The notes beneath the pieces are model-generated. The model was not told the DNA's origin and searched no databases. It saw only the letters and a list, made by a program, of their open reading frames with translations. A program made the translations under genes and the position numbers. Below, piece by piece: positions 43,917 to 55,361 of a DNA stretch of 64,000 bases. Position 1 is the stretch's first letter. Each line of letters starts with the position of its first letter. The DNA comes from Haliclona indistincta (lineage: Eukaryota > Porifera > Demospongiae > Haplosclerida > Chalinidae): the NCBI GenBank assembly GCA_964017065.1, contig OZ024788.1, positions 8,341,202 to 8,405,201 on the forward strand, written 5' to 3'.

Positions 43917-45590
43917 GAAATGAACCTGAGTTTTACCTGACCGTCAACAATAAGTGATCAACTGTATATTTCAATTGTTTCCAAGACAGTGATGCATGTG
44001 ATTGAAGAGAGCAAACACATGACTCATCATTTTGGTGATTGAAAAAGATCTAGTGGATCAAAGTGGTATTGCACTTTTAGATATCACATTGGTTGGAATT
44101 TCTTTGGTAATTATGAAAACACTTCAGTTCTGAAAGAGCTTGATTCATTTTGATTCCGGGAGTAAATTGTACAACACAGTGATTATACTTAGAGATTCTG
44201 GAGTCAATATGTATAAAATCCATGAGATTTAGAGTTATAATTATGCCACGCGTAAGATGGCGGCTACAGTTAGGCTAAACGCAATAATTCACATATATCT
44301 TGGCTGTTGACAACATCAGGGGTATTTTAACTACCTAGGGGCTATCCTAAGAGGTAAGCGCTTACAATGAGTCTACTAATAAAGACTATAAGGCCAGTTG
44401 CTATGGGCATGAAAAGATGGCGTCTCGCCTGGAGGCACTAAGTACGGCACTGCCATATCTTCGCCGTACGGGCGTTTCAAGCTAATCGAACGTTCTGAAG
44501 CTCTTTGCACGATTTGTGCGATTATAAAGAGACCTTCAGAAGCAAAAGAAACCAGGTCTAAGGTGGTAAACCAGAGTTCACGTGGTCACCCGTTTGTTCA
44601 TCTTCTTTCTTCTTCTTCTTCTCCAGCCAGCCTAGGGCCGTGGCGAGTGAGCTATTCAAGACAAAACCTACACAGAAACTACACTAGTCGTTGGGAGCAG
44701 TGCACCTGATATCTATTTAAGCCTAAAACACTAGCAGAAGCGAGTATTTCCAGGAAAACAGCGATTTTTGATCCATAAAAGACTCCATTCCATGCATCAT
44801 TCTGTTTGAACTCCGTTACTAGGTTACGCCTACTCGCGCACGCCCGTGTATGTAAATATTCTAATACAAGCGCACCTTAGTACAAATTGCTTGTAACCGA
44901 GTGCCGTGCTGCCACTAGCGGTGTTCACAGCAGACAACGAGCAAATCATCACTGTTACACTGGATTTGTCTGTTCAGGCTTGTAAGAATGCTAGCTTAAG
45001 CTTAGCTAATGTTGCATGGTACGGCGTGTTGAATGCATGCAGTGCAGAGTCGATCGCCATGCATGAGCGGCATGCAGCCAGCTGAAATAGTTCAAGAGGC
45101 TCTTTACACTGTATTAGCATAAGTGCCAACTAAGTCATTAATAAAAAAAGAAAAGAAACAAGTAATAAAAACATTTTATTCAAAGACTATCGGTGGCAGT
45201 CCAACGTGGCAATGCAACTTTAGTGCGGGGCACTTTGCCTTCACTAACTGTAGATTTGTTTTCTTAATTATTATTATTGTTTGCTTTTGTTTTTGTTTGC
45301 TTTTTGGTTTTTTTTTTTGTTTTTTTTGTTGTTGTTGTTTTTTTCTTGCTTACCTCTGTTAGTTTAGTTGTTTTCTTTGTTCCCCTTTTCTTACACCTTA
45401 GTGTTATAATGATGTTATGATACAAAAAATAATTATAATTATTATTAATTTAAATCTGAATTGGTCCTACTTAAATTTTATTTATTTTTTTATTTTTACC
45501 TACTCGTTACATCATGTACCTGTCTTAATAACATTTTGGACTACCAAGAACTTTATTCTACTGTTACATTATAAATAATCTATTTTCTGA
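43917..45590. other. Intergenic DNA between genes D and E
   Basis: It holds a family Y repeat (about 44243-44580) and a T-rich low-complexity run near 45300-45350. No supported gene. Confidence 0.45.
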
Positions 45591-45806
45591 TTTAGGGTTG
45601 GTACATTTATCGAAAAAGTATGGAAACAAGATTTTGAAATGAAAAGGATTGTAACAATAGCAGTTTAATGCTACCTCCCTAAATTAACTGCTTTCGATAG
45701 TTGTGGTTAATTTAATAGGGAGGTAGCATTACACTGCTATTGTTACAATCCTTTTCATTTCAAAATCTTGTTTCCATACTTTTTCGATAAATGTACCAAC
45801 CCTAAA
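45591..45806. repeat. 216-bp near-perfect palindrome
   Basis: Arms of about 95 nt beginning TTTAGGGTTGGTACATTTAT match their complement ..AAATGTACCAACCCTAAA with very few differences around a short loop near 45695. It could form a long hairpin RNA or be a foldback MITE. Confidence 0.85.
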
Positions 45807-45896
45807 TCTCTTGCATTTTGGTTAAAATGTTTTTATTACTTGTAATTATAATATCTTGTAGAATCTCTGCTGGATTTTGTCCTGGGAAGCTAAAAA

Positions 45897-45929
45897 TGCT
45901 CTTGTAAGCTGAGGTGCAAGAAGCAGTAA
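45897..45929 (-). pseudogene. 33-bp relic of a NACHT exon
   Basis: CTCTTGTAAGCTGAGGTGCAAGAA is identical to the LHLSLQEYL-coding stretch of gene C near 13374-13397. No coding context remains. Confidence 0.5.
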
Positions 45930-46292
45930 AATGATAAAAAGTAAAGTAAAAGTAATTTAATAAAAAAAAAAAAAACAGAAAAGTGTAGGAATGACGCTTG
46001 CAAAAGTAAAAGAACAAAATGGAATAATAATTATGCTTCAAAATTAAAAGTCCCAAGTATCCCTGCATCAGCAGCTTGGAGGATGCAGTCAGGTGAAGTA
46101 ATTGACAGTTTCAAAGCTAGAGGTAGTTGTGTTTTGGAGGACACAGCCGGGACTTTTAGTTTTGCAAGCATAGTATATTCCATTTTGTTCCGGCACTTGC
46201 AAGCAGCATCCCATATAGAATTGTGCATGTTACATTCAACTTAGTATATTAACTGGAATCGTAGATTCTATTATGATCTACCAAAGACATGC

Positions 46293-47020
46293 GTGTAGAG
46301 CTTAGTTATTGTGCACAATGAAGATAAGTGTGACATAATTTAATAGCTACAAATATGAAAATGGACTTTTGAACACAGAGAAAGTTGAATAGTATGGAAC
46401 CAATAAGACTATAAGTTGATGATTCCACTGGCAGTGCTAGGGAAAATAATTAGGGATAGAATGAGGAAAAGGTGGGTTGATCTTGCATGGTGAGAAACTA
46501 GGAATTCAGGAAGTAAGTAACCATGGTAAATTTTGTAAAGAGTGCAATGGTGAAAATAATTTTTGCCGCTGTTTTTACAGTACAATACAAAGCATGAAAA
46601 AATTAGAAATGACAATATATACCGTTTAGGTTAATAATAGCTATAAAAAGCACTTTCACAAGTTTACCCATCCCAGTGACAATTCAGTCCAAAGCTCAAG
46701 TTAAGGTGGCGGGTGACCAAATTAATGATATTCATGACTTTTGCAAAGTAGCTGTATTTCTCTGTCCAAGGGTATTTGTGCAGACAGAGTTGCTGCGTGC
46801 AGTTTGCTTGCCTATCGATAGGCATCGAATATAGCAAATTTGACGTACCAGCAGCGCTTGGCGAAATCATCGCATAAATACCTGAAAAGATGGCAGATGA
46901 GCTTGCTTTAGCAGTTTTAGCTTCGTACCTTTCGCACAACTAATTAAAAAGTGTAGAGCTTAGTTATTGTGCACAATGAAGATAAGTGTGACATAATTTA
47001 ATAGCTACAAATAAGAAAAA
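46293..47020. repeat. ~70-bp direct repeats flanking 590 bp
   Basis: GTGTAGAGCTTAGTTATTGT.. is found at 46293-46361 and 46951-47020, almost identical. The enclosed DNA holds a TTAAGGTGGCGGG transposon end at 46701. Confidence 0.75.
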
Positions 47021-47109
47021 TGTAGAGCTATCGATCGTGCTCAGGGCGAGCTCGTCGCTCCAGTAAAGACAATCAAAAGTAATTACAGGACTATGAACAT
47101 AACTACACA

Positions 47110-47190
47110 TCAAAGAATTAGATATTCCCGAATTTTGAGTTTTCTTTCGAATTGTTCAAAATTCTTGCTGTTACTGTAATAATCCATATT
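47110..47190 (-). pseudogene. Relic of an LRR-exon 3' end
   Basis: GAATTGTTCAAAATTCTTGCT and nearby bases resemble the last codons of gene B (about 3400-3440). It lies downstream of gene E, suggesting a partly deleted second NLR tail. Confidence 0.4.
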
Positions 47191-47432
47191 AGGCATATTG
47201 TTAAGGCTGAATATATACTATTTGAAATAAATTCCCAAGTCTCCACGTAGTTAGTAATGAAGCAATAATAATAACATTTTCAAAGTCAGATACAAGCAAC
47301 TAAGTACAATGAATGAGTACAATAACACTGAGATAAAGAGTACAGACTAAAGAATGAGATCGGATGGTGGTATACAAGCATAATAGCAAAAACAATAATT
47401 TTAATTTTAAATGAGTGAAGAAATAATTTTAA

Positions 47433-50118
47433 TTAACAATTATCATAGTATTCGATCTTTAGATTTTCTCGAATATTGTATTTTCGTACGATTTCTTTGG
47501 CTTCCATACACAGTCGTAGCAACCTGATCGTTTTGTGTTCATTAACTAGACGAATCAGCTCATCGTAGTGTTTGGAAGAATAATATCTGAACGGGATCGG
47601 CAACATTAATTCTTCAAGACTAGACAGATCTTTGCTCCCTCGTAAACCATCAACTAAATGTTCTATATTCACATCATTGTATCCTTCAAAGTAACAAACT
47701 TTCAATGTACAATTAGATCCAATTCCTTGAATTAGTTTGTTGATGCTACTAAAGTAGTAGTAGTTATTACTACGAATAAGTGATAATTCTTTTAAGACAC
47801 ATTGCAGTGATTGAAGAAATTGGACAAGGGCGGTGCAGGCATCATCTGGAATCTCACAAGAAATGAGTTTCAGTACTGTAAGAGAACTAAAATCCCCAGA
47901 TTGAAAGAGGCCAGGAGTGAGAGTCAGATAGGACAGTTGAAGACACTCTAGTTTTGATGAAACTGTTAACGGAAGAGTAGGAAACCTATGGCTACTTTCT
48001 TCAGCTGCAACTTTTATTCTGTGGTTTGTTGGACATGTCTGCAGTTGTTCACATATATCAGAAATATTATCCATATCTATATATCTATAGACCTGCCGTG
48101 AGGATGCTTAGCAAGACAAAAGAAAAGGTTTTCTAACGAGCTCATAGAAGGCAGAACTTGGAAGAGTGGTGCAAGACATGTTGTAGGTGTTACATATATA
48201 GTGAGTGATTTCAGCAGTGGACAATAAGTCGAGATTTTAGTAAAAATATCAGTACAATCATTCTCTTGTTCGTTTCTATTTTCAATCGTGAGTTCTACTA
48301 CTTTCTGAGTATGAGGGTAAAGGAATGGAATGCGCCTTGCTTCTGCATTAAGTACTGCTATATGACCAATACTGCTCCAGCGATGTTTGAAAGACATGGC
48401 GAGACCTTTAGAAAGTAGTTCAGCATAATAAATACCCTCAGCAAGCCATGTCCTATTGCTGTGTGAAATACAGTAGCCAGCTACAATGAAATCTGTTGGA
48501 ATAAGACGATAAGAATCATAAAATTGTGGTAAATTAAGGAGACCGTATTTGTCAGTTCTTTTAGCTGGTAGGTCATGGTTTGAAGAAAAAGATAGACGAA
48601 TGAAATCAGGAGATTGAGTCTCATAAAGTAGGTGCATTGCCGATAAGAGTATAGTTGATTCATTGTTAGTGGTTTGAAGATATCTTGATAGTACTTGATC
48701 ATCCCAACCAAACTTTGTTAGCCCTGCCGTGAAAAGCATAACTGCCGACATTGGCGGATCCAGACATGAATGTTTGTCATAACAATAACAAGAAAGAAAC
48801 TGTTTGACAGGAAATGGTGATTGTAAAACTGTTTGCAGCCTCTTGAATGTGTCATGTTGTGAGCAATAGTATGCAGCCATGTACTCCTGCAAGGTGAGGT
48901 GCAAGAAGACAAAAGATTCAGAACTCCTGCCTGGATACACTTCCTCGACTCTCTGCATCAGACCAAAAGATTCAATTTCTGTTTCTACACTAAGTGTTTG
49001 AAAATCTTCAGGAAAGTTAAACACATACTTTTGCTGTTCTATCCCTTTTGCTGCTAATTGTGCAAGTGCCATAAAAGATTCTTTTGCCTTTTCTGGCAGA
49101 TCAGTAAAATTATCTATAACCCATTCTCTCTGACCATACTCATGATGGCAACATAAGTATCGTAGCAACAGAGTAGTTACCAGGTCAGTATATAACTCTG
49201 TTAGGGTACTAGGGGAATACTCTGTATCGCCATGGTTCCAATGGAGCCGATAAAGGTCTGTTATCATGACACACTGAGCTGGTATGTGCATCAGATTGTG
49301 TATGTATGGATGAGAGGATAAATAAGATACGAAATTAGTTAATAATTTACTATCATCACCACTGCAAGCTGAAGTGATGTAGTTCTTTATGTTTTCCTTT
49401 GTAAAATAAAAAGGCTGAATTATCTTATCAGTACGCTGCCATTGAGGCACATAATGAACCTTGCTAAGAATCAAAAGGGTGGCACTTGGCAGCAAGTTTT
49501 TCTTTATAAGTTGCCGATATACAGAGCCATGAGGTGGCATCTGTTGCTCATTCAGACGATCAAGACCATCAACAATAAGAAGAACTTGTTTGCCCTTTGA
49601 ATTAACTAAATCTTGACATATCTTCTTCTTCATAGCTTGGTCGGGATAGCACAGGAAGTCACTGAGTAACTTAGCTTCACGAACTTGTTGATTGCATAGA
49701 TTAATGAAAATCACGATTGACCAGTCTTGCAGAAGCTCACCACTAGCCCATTTTTTACACATTTCCAAAGCAAAGGCAGATTTACCCACGCCAGGAAGAC
49801 CTTCGATAAAAACATGACCACCTGAAGCTTCCTTGATGCATTTGCCGACTTCACTTATTTCTAACACGCAAGTGTGTATATCTAATAAGATAGTTCTAAA
49901 CTTGTGAAGCCGTAAGGAAACATCTCCCATTTCTTTCCACAGGCGATCAGAGCGACGATAACGTTCACAGTTGTGGAAAAGGATGATCGGCTGGTATTCT
50001 CTTAAAGAAGGTCCTTCAAAGTATGTGTCATCCACCTTGTGTTGGTATACATACTTAAGATATAGCTTGAACTCTTCTAGAGGGTTATTGTCTTCATTTA
50101 CAGAAAACTTAGTCAATG
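47433..50118 (-). pseudogene. Gene E: NACHT-LRR exon broken by a frameshift
   Basis: The acceptor is CTCTGCAG|CA at 50119. It encodes NPLEEFKLYLKYVYQHK, P-loop GLPGVGKSAFALEM, Walker B VLLIVDGLDRL, FLHLTLQEYMAAYYCS and LRRs. The frame stops near 48077 inside an ATATAGATAT-type repeat and resumes in another frame (48074-47433) with the expected LRR end (CEQLQTCPTNH.., IPDDACTALVQFLQS). This is one short indel compared with gene B. Either it is a pseudogene, a truncated allele or a sequence error. No Death, coiled-coil or 2A exon was found upstream before the retrotransposon at 52535; they may lie beyond the window or be lost. Confidence 0.75.
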
Positions 50119-50691
50119 CTGCAGAGATAAGGGAATAAAAATAAATGTAAATTAGTAATCTGTAATATCTTGACATCAAGAATACTATAGAAAGAAAATT
50201 TATGGGAAATAGTGGCCTGACACTTTTGGCCTGTAACAGCTTTTTAAAACTATTTTTCCCTTTAAAAGCACCTTTATTGTTAGCCTTGTACCCGGGCCTT
50301 CAAGAGAAGAGGAGCAGCACGGATAATGACCTGGTATACACTGCATATTAATTTATGCTATTTTGTGGTAAATTAATATACTTTTCTGTGATTCAAGACA
50401 TTGTATACCAAGGATGATGGTTGTCTACAACGTAGGTTTAACTGATTACGTCTTGCATGTGACTTGTACAGAGGTGTATAGCAAGCTAATGCTGATTGGA
50501 TATGCTTTATGGCACACAAAGCGCTGGATGAAAAATTGGACGAAACCTCAGTACTGCAGGTACCGAGGTATAGTACAGTGGAACCTATCTAATCCGGTAA
50601 CCCTTGGGACCAACCCCTGTGGCCTGATTAGACAGATTACATCTGACCTTTGTAATATGGTTGATAACGTGGTTTTGGCTGCATTATACAG
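50119..50691. other. Upstream DNA of gene E, no exon seen
   Basis: A pogo-like end (TACAGTGGAACCTATCTAAT at about 50574) is present. The plus-strand open frame at 50414-50869 has no recognisable domain. Confidence 0.4.
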
Positions 50692-52070
50692 TTTAAGGCT
50701 ACGTTTACACGTAGACAGTCAGTCCAAAAACGCGGAAATGTATTCGGATTCAACTCCATCGTTTTTGTTGTTTACACGACTCCGTTTTGGCGGTTTTGCA
50801 AGCGGAAGCAAACGGAAGGTGGGTGTGGCGTTTTCGTGCGAGCATGCTAGCACTCGCTCATACACATGAACCAGCGAAGAAAACGCTATTTTTCTTCGAT
50901 AGATGTCGTTTCAGGGCTCGTGCTAGTATTTTCTGCGAGTATGAAGGCTGAGATGTTCTCTTATCAAAAGTGTGTATCTGCTTTTGGTGTTTAAGGGTGC
51001 AGACCCTAACAACCATTAACTTATTCAGGAATGTACAAGTTGGACATTATTACACACCACAAATGATATTCACTGTTTATACAAGCACATTAACAATACT
51101 AATAAGTGACAGTAGCCAGGCAAGATCGCGAACAATACATTCCTCAATAAAACTGTCTGTGGCCTTCAGAATAGACCCAAACTTGGATATATGACTATTA
51201 GCGACCAGATAAAGACCTTAACGTAGAGTTTTTTTTAATAAACACACTCTGAGTAGGAAAACCACGAGGTAAGCAGCTCATAATCGCACTTTCAAGCACA
51301 ATACACGAAAAAGCTCTACGTTACTGCCTTCGCCTTGTTGAAGTACGTATATATCCCAAATCTGAAGTTCTACTGCCTGAGTGGACGAAAGTTTTATTAG
51401 CCTAAGCGTTGTATCTAGCCGCGCCCGTCACGTTTCCGTCTGGCACTTTCAGCGCTCATAGTTTGCAATGTGTACAGCCTTCGCCAGTCTTGTAGCATAG
51501 GTCTTTGGTTTCTTGGAATATCAGCAGTAGTTTCTGAGATGCAGTCCCCTAGCAACCAGCCAAAAATACATGCGTGGGCGTGACCAGGAGCGCATATAAA
51601 CAAGGGAGCATGTAACTCTGTAAACGGCGAAATCCTAACATGGCTGCTGTTCTAAAAATAATAGTTTCCATATAAGAACTATACTCCATATAAGGTCTAT
51701 AATTTCAACCGCGCCTCCATCCGGTATATTATTAATAACGGGCGTGTACTAGTTATTACATCCGCAAACGTCACATTTATACTTTATATGGAAGTAACTA
51801 AAAATAGCAAGTCCGCCATATTAGGATTTCGCCGTTATATGGGGTAGTGTTCAGAGTTACATGCTCCCTTGTTTATATGCGCTCCTGGCGTGACACTGCA
51901 CCCTTAATACACGTGCATTTTTCCTGCCTCCTTTTTCCTAGTCTCCACTTAAATTAAGTCTCCGTTTTCCGTTTTCAGGTGAGTTTTCATCATATGTGTG
52001 TAAACGAGAGGCCTAAACAGAGACAAATGTCTGCGTTTTTGCCTGAAATCGTCTTTGTGTAAACAGGGGC
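50692..52070. mobile_element. GTTTACAC-type element (~1.4 kb) with 8-bp flanks
   Basis: TTATACAG flanks both ends (50684-50691, 52071-52078). The ends share TAAGGCTACGTTTACAC and its degenerate complement GTGTAAACAGGGGCTTA. Inside are two further inverted pieces (CGGCGAAATCCTAACATGG; CCATATTAGGATTTCGCCG). Confidence 0.6.
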
Positions 52071-52358
52071 TTATACAGACAATGCACATAGCAACCACAC
52101 TGTTGCTGTAACAAAGGATGGAGAAGTCGAAGGGCATGTCCCAGAATGTAAGAGTATACTCATCTTCTACTTCCTTGGATACGATGGGAATGTCGGCTTT
52201 TGCAAAGTGACGGGAGTAAGAGTGAATCATGTGAGGCTAGGTCTGGAGGTTCCTTGTATTTACAAATGCTTCGAAAAAGTCCTACCTGCAGAGGCTACAG
52301 AAGCTTTTGTAGATCATGCAACTCGATCATCTACAATGACTGTGATAATATTATTTTA
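52071..52358 (+). pseudogene. ORF fragment resembling an animal repeat protein (HIRAN-like tail?)
   Basis: The plus frame DNAHSNHTVAVTKDGEVEGHVPE.. through GLEVPCIYKCF stays open to 52358. The pattern HxVAVxxDGxVxGHVP..GLEVPC recalls a protein repeated in cnidarian and sponge genomes. Its 5' end is cut by the element 50692-52070. Identification is from memory and tentative. Confidence 0.35.
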
Positions 52359-52534
52359 GCATAAATAGAATGTGGCCAGATTACATGTTGCAAAACACAT
52401 GGCAAACATGTGTTCCTGGGGAACACTGCTGGCTGTAATACGCATTAGACAGGCGGCCAGATTACAGCATAGTCTACTATATACTTTTGTATGGTGAACG
52501 TTCGGGACCCTCCTCTTCTGGCTGTAATAGAAAG

Positions 52535-52855
52535 TGTTGAAGATAGACACTTTAGACTGTTGGACATAGATAGATAGGTGTTGTGTTAATTTTTGCCTGT
52601 TGTATGTGTTTGTTCCTGTCTATGTCAGCGTTTCTATTCACTATTCATGTATTCAGTTTTGTGTATAGTCAGCAACTCTTTATGTCATGTCAGCCTTTTC
52701 CTTTCTTCTTGTAATCTGCTGTGCTAGCCGTTTTTATCTATTTAAGTCTTTGTATCATGCAGTTAGTTCAGTTGTTGTTGCAGTTGTTGCTATAGTTATT
52801 GTTCCAAGTGCTAGTCAGTATACCGTAAGACGTACTCGCTCTGCGAATCTTAACA
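52535..52855 (+). repeat. 5' LTR of copia element (321 bp)
   Basis: TGTTGAAGATAG..AATCTTAACA. It matches the 3' LTR 63420-63740 with one difference seen (CCTTTTCC versus CCTATTCC near 52692). The target duplication GAAAG is at 52530-52534 and 63741-63745. Confidence 0.95.
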
Positions 52856-52875
52856 GGTTATGGGCCCAGAGCTAC
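52856..52875 (+). other. Primer-binding site of copia element
   Basis: GGTTATGGGCCC is, bar one base, the complement of the initiator-Met tRNA anticodon loop, the half-tRNA priming style of Drosophila copia. It abuts the 5' LTR. Confidence 0.6.
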
Positions 52876-52898
52876 TATCTACTGCTAGCACGTGAAAT

Positions 52899-53159
52899 AT
52901 GGCAGAGAGGCAAGTGTCTACCATTGTCCCTTTGAGAGGAGGAACTAACTATGCAACCTGGAAGGTGCAGTGCACTATGGCACTAAAGAAAGATGGCCTT
53001 TGGACAATTGTGAGTGGCGGCGAAGAACCCCCAGCTGCAGATGCTGATGAGAAGGTTATACAACGCTTTGCAGAGAGAAAAGACAAAGCGTTAGCCACTG
53101 TGGTCCTTTCGGTCGATCCGTCATTGCAGGAGCCCATAACGAGAAGCCCATGGCCATAG
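52899..53159 (+). CDS. Copia gag, N-terminal part
   Basis: LRGGTNYATWKVQCTMALKK..LWTIVSG is the UBN2-type Gag start of copia elements. The frame stops at TAG 53157 near a small local repeat (GCCCATGG), and coding continues one frame over from about 53143. Confidence 0.8.
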   Translation: MAERQVSTIVPLRGGTNYATWKVQCTMALKKDGLWTIVSGGEEPPAADADEKVIQRFAERKDKALATVVLSVDPSLQEPITRSPWP

Positions 53160-53169
53160 CCCATGGTCA

Positions 53170-54671
53170 TTGCTTTATCTCATTGGAGATCCTGTTGATC
53201 CAACAGCAGTTTGGACAACACTGGCAGAGCAATTCCAGAAGAAATCTTGGGTCAATAGACTGAACCTGAGACGCCGTCTACACTCGCTAAGGCTGAAGGA
53301 CGGAGAATCGGTGCAGAGACACGTCAAAGTTATGTTGGAGACGTTTAACGAACTTGCCGTCGTTGGTGATACTGTCACGAATGAAGATAAAGTGGTATAT
53401 CTTCTAGCTAGTCTGCCAGAATCTTTCTCTACACTAGTCACCGCACTGGAGTCAAATGCTACTGTACCTGACATGGAAACTGTCATCGAGCGACTGACTC
53501 ACGAAGAGCGAAAACGCCTGCCAAGTGCAGAAAACGGTGATGGAGCAGCGCTAACTGCAAGAGGCAAGGGAAGATTTCCAAGCAGAGGCCCCAAGTGTTT
53601 CACCTGTCAGAAGTTTGGACATATTCAAAGGAACTGTCCCGAGCGAACTCAACCAAGCAAGTCAAAGTCGCATGACTCGCACAAGTCCAAGAAAAGTACA
53701 CGTAATCAAGTGCACCAGACTCGAGCTGAGAACAGTGACTCGGATCTTAGTGATGTTGGACTTATCACCTGCACAGCACTAACAGCACTAGGTTCTAATG
53801 AATCAAATGAGTGGATCATTGACTCAGGTGCTACCTGTCACATATGCAACGACAAAAGTCTCTTCACAGACATTCACAGGTTGAAGAAACCACAAGATAT
53901 CACTCTAGGTGATGGACATACGTTGAATGCTGGAGAAGTTGGTGATGTGACGCTGAAACTTGTACTCGAAAATGGGAAAACCCGACGTTGCCAGCTACAT
54001 GACGTTTTGTACGTACCGAAACTGTCATACAACTTGCTAAGTGTGGCAAAAGTGACTGAAGCTGGAAAGAAGGTCAAGTTTTACTCCGACAGTTGTCACA
54101 TACTGGATCGCAGTAACAAAACAATTGCCTTTGGAACTCGGAGAGGAAAACTCTACTACTTGAAATGTGAGAAAGTGAAAGACAACCAAGTCTATGTGAG
54201 TGATGCTCGTTTGTCTGAGTCGAAAGAGTTTGTGTGGCATAGACGACTTGGTCATCTAAATGAAAGAAGTCTCAACACTATGGCAAGTAAACACCTAGTG
54301 TACGATTTTGACTACCACACATCTAAACCAATGCCATTCTGCAAGTCTTGTGTAGAAGGTAAACTCCATCGAACACCTTTCAAGAAAGGCAGAAGACGAG
54401 CTGAGAAACCACTTGGATTAATACACAGCGACGTATGTGGACCAATTGGTACTCAGTCGCTCAGCGGAAAGAAATACTTCGTCACATTCACAGATGACAT
54501 GACACACTACTCATGGGTTTATTTCCTCAAGTCAAAGAGTGAAGTCTACAGCAAATTTCTGGAATGGAAGGCATCTGTGGAAAGAATCTCAGATCATCAA
54601 GTAAAGATACTCAGAACCGACAATGGAGGTGAGTATACATCGAGAGAGTTCAGTGATCATCTCAAAGCTAA
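53170..54671 (+). CDS. Copia gag-pol: gag, zinc knuckle, protease, integrase N-part
   Basis: Gag body (WTTLAEQFQKKSWVNRL..), CCHC knuckle CFTCQKFGHIQRNC, protease DSGATCHIC, integrase HHCC region (WHRRLGHLNERSL..CKSC) and the first two catalytic Asp (HSDVCGP, RTDNGGEY). At 54672 it runs into the terminal inverted repeat of a DNA transposon, and the open frame to 54882 beyond that is transposon sequence. The catalytic Glu lies beyond the insertion, at about 60560. Confidence 0.88.
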
Positions 54672-55090
54672 GGCCACGCCAAGTGGTAATACGGTTTCTG
54701 GTCAACCGCCCGCATGTACTTTACGCATTCTCGAAGTTTTACCATTATTGTTATTGCGCATGCGCGGTCAATTCTCCGCCCCTTTCCCGCGTATATTCAA
54801 TTTGAATCTACATCACGTGAGCGCCCACACTATACACGCGTGGTTGCAGCTGTTATTCTTGGCAGTTTTCATAAACCTCTGACCTAGAAACCTTCTATCT
54901 GCGGTGAGTGTTAAACAAGTGTGATGATTAGCTAGCTATAAATGCGTGTCTCATTTGTACATGCAGACAATCCAGAACATTGTACATGCAGACAATCCAG
55001 TGCTAGTCAGTATACCGTAAGACGTACTCGCTCTGCGAATCTTAACAGGTTATGGGCCCAGAGCTACTATCTACTGCTAGCACGTGAAAT

Positions 55091-55351
55091 ATGGCAGAGA
55101 GGCAAGTGTCTACCATTGTCCCTTTGAGAGGAGGAACTAACTATGCAACCTGGAAGGTGCAGTGCACTATGGCACTAAAGAAAGATGGCCTTTGGACAAT
55201 TGTGAGTGGCGGCGAAGAACCCCCAGCTGCAGATGCTGATGAGAAGGTTATACAACGCTTTGCAGAGAGAAAAGACAAAGCGTTAGCCACTGTGGTCCTT
55301 TCGGTCGATCCGTCATTGCAGGAGCCCATAACGAGAAGCCCATGGCCATAG
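55091..55351 (+). CDS. Copia gag, N-terminal part, second copy
   Basis: Identical to 52899-53159, including the stop and frameshift. It lies in the downstream unit of the tandem duplication. Confidence 0.8.
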   Translation: MAERQVSTIVPLRGGTNYATWKVQCTMALKKDGLWTIVSGGEEPPAADADEKVIQRFAERKDKALATVVLSVDPSLQEPITRSPWP

Positions 55352-55361
55352 CCCATGGTCA

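Noticed and set aside
45123..45362. Plus-strand frame rich in Phe/Cys
   Set aside because: Low-complexity T-rich run; not protein-like.
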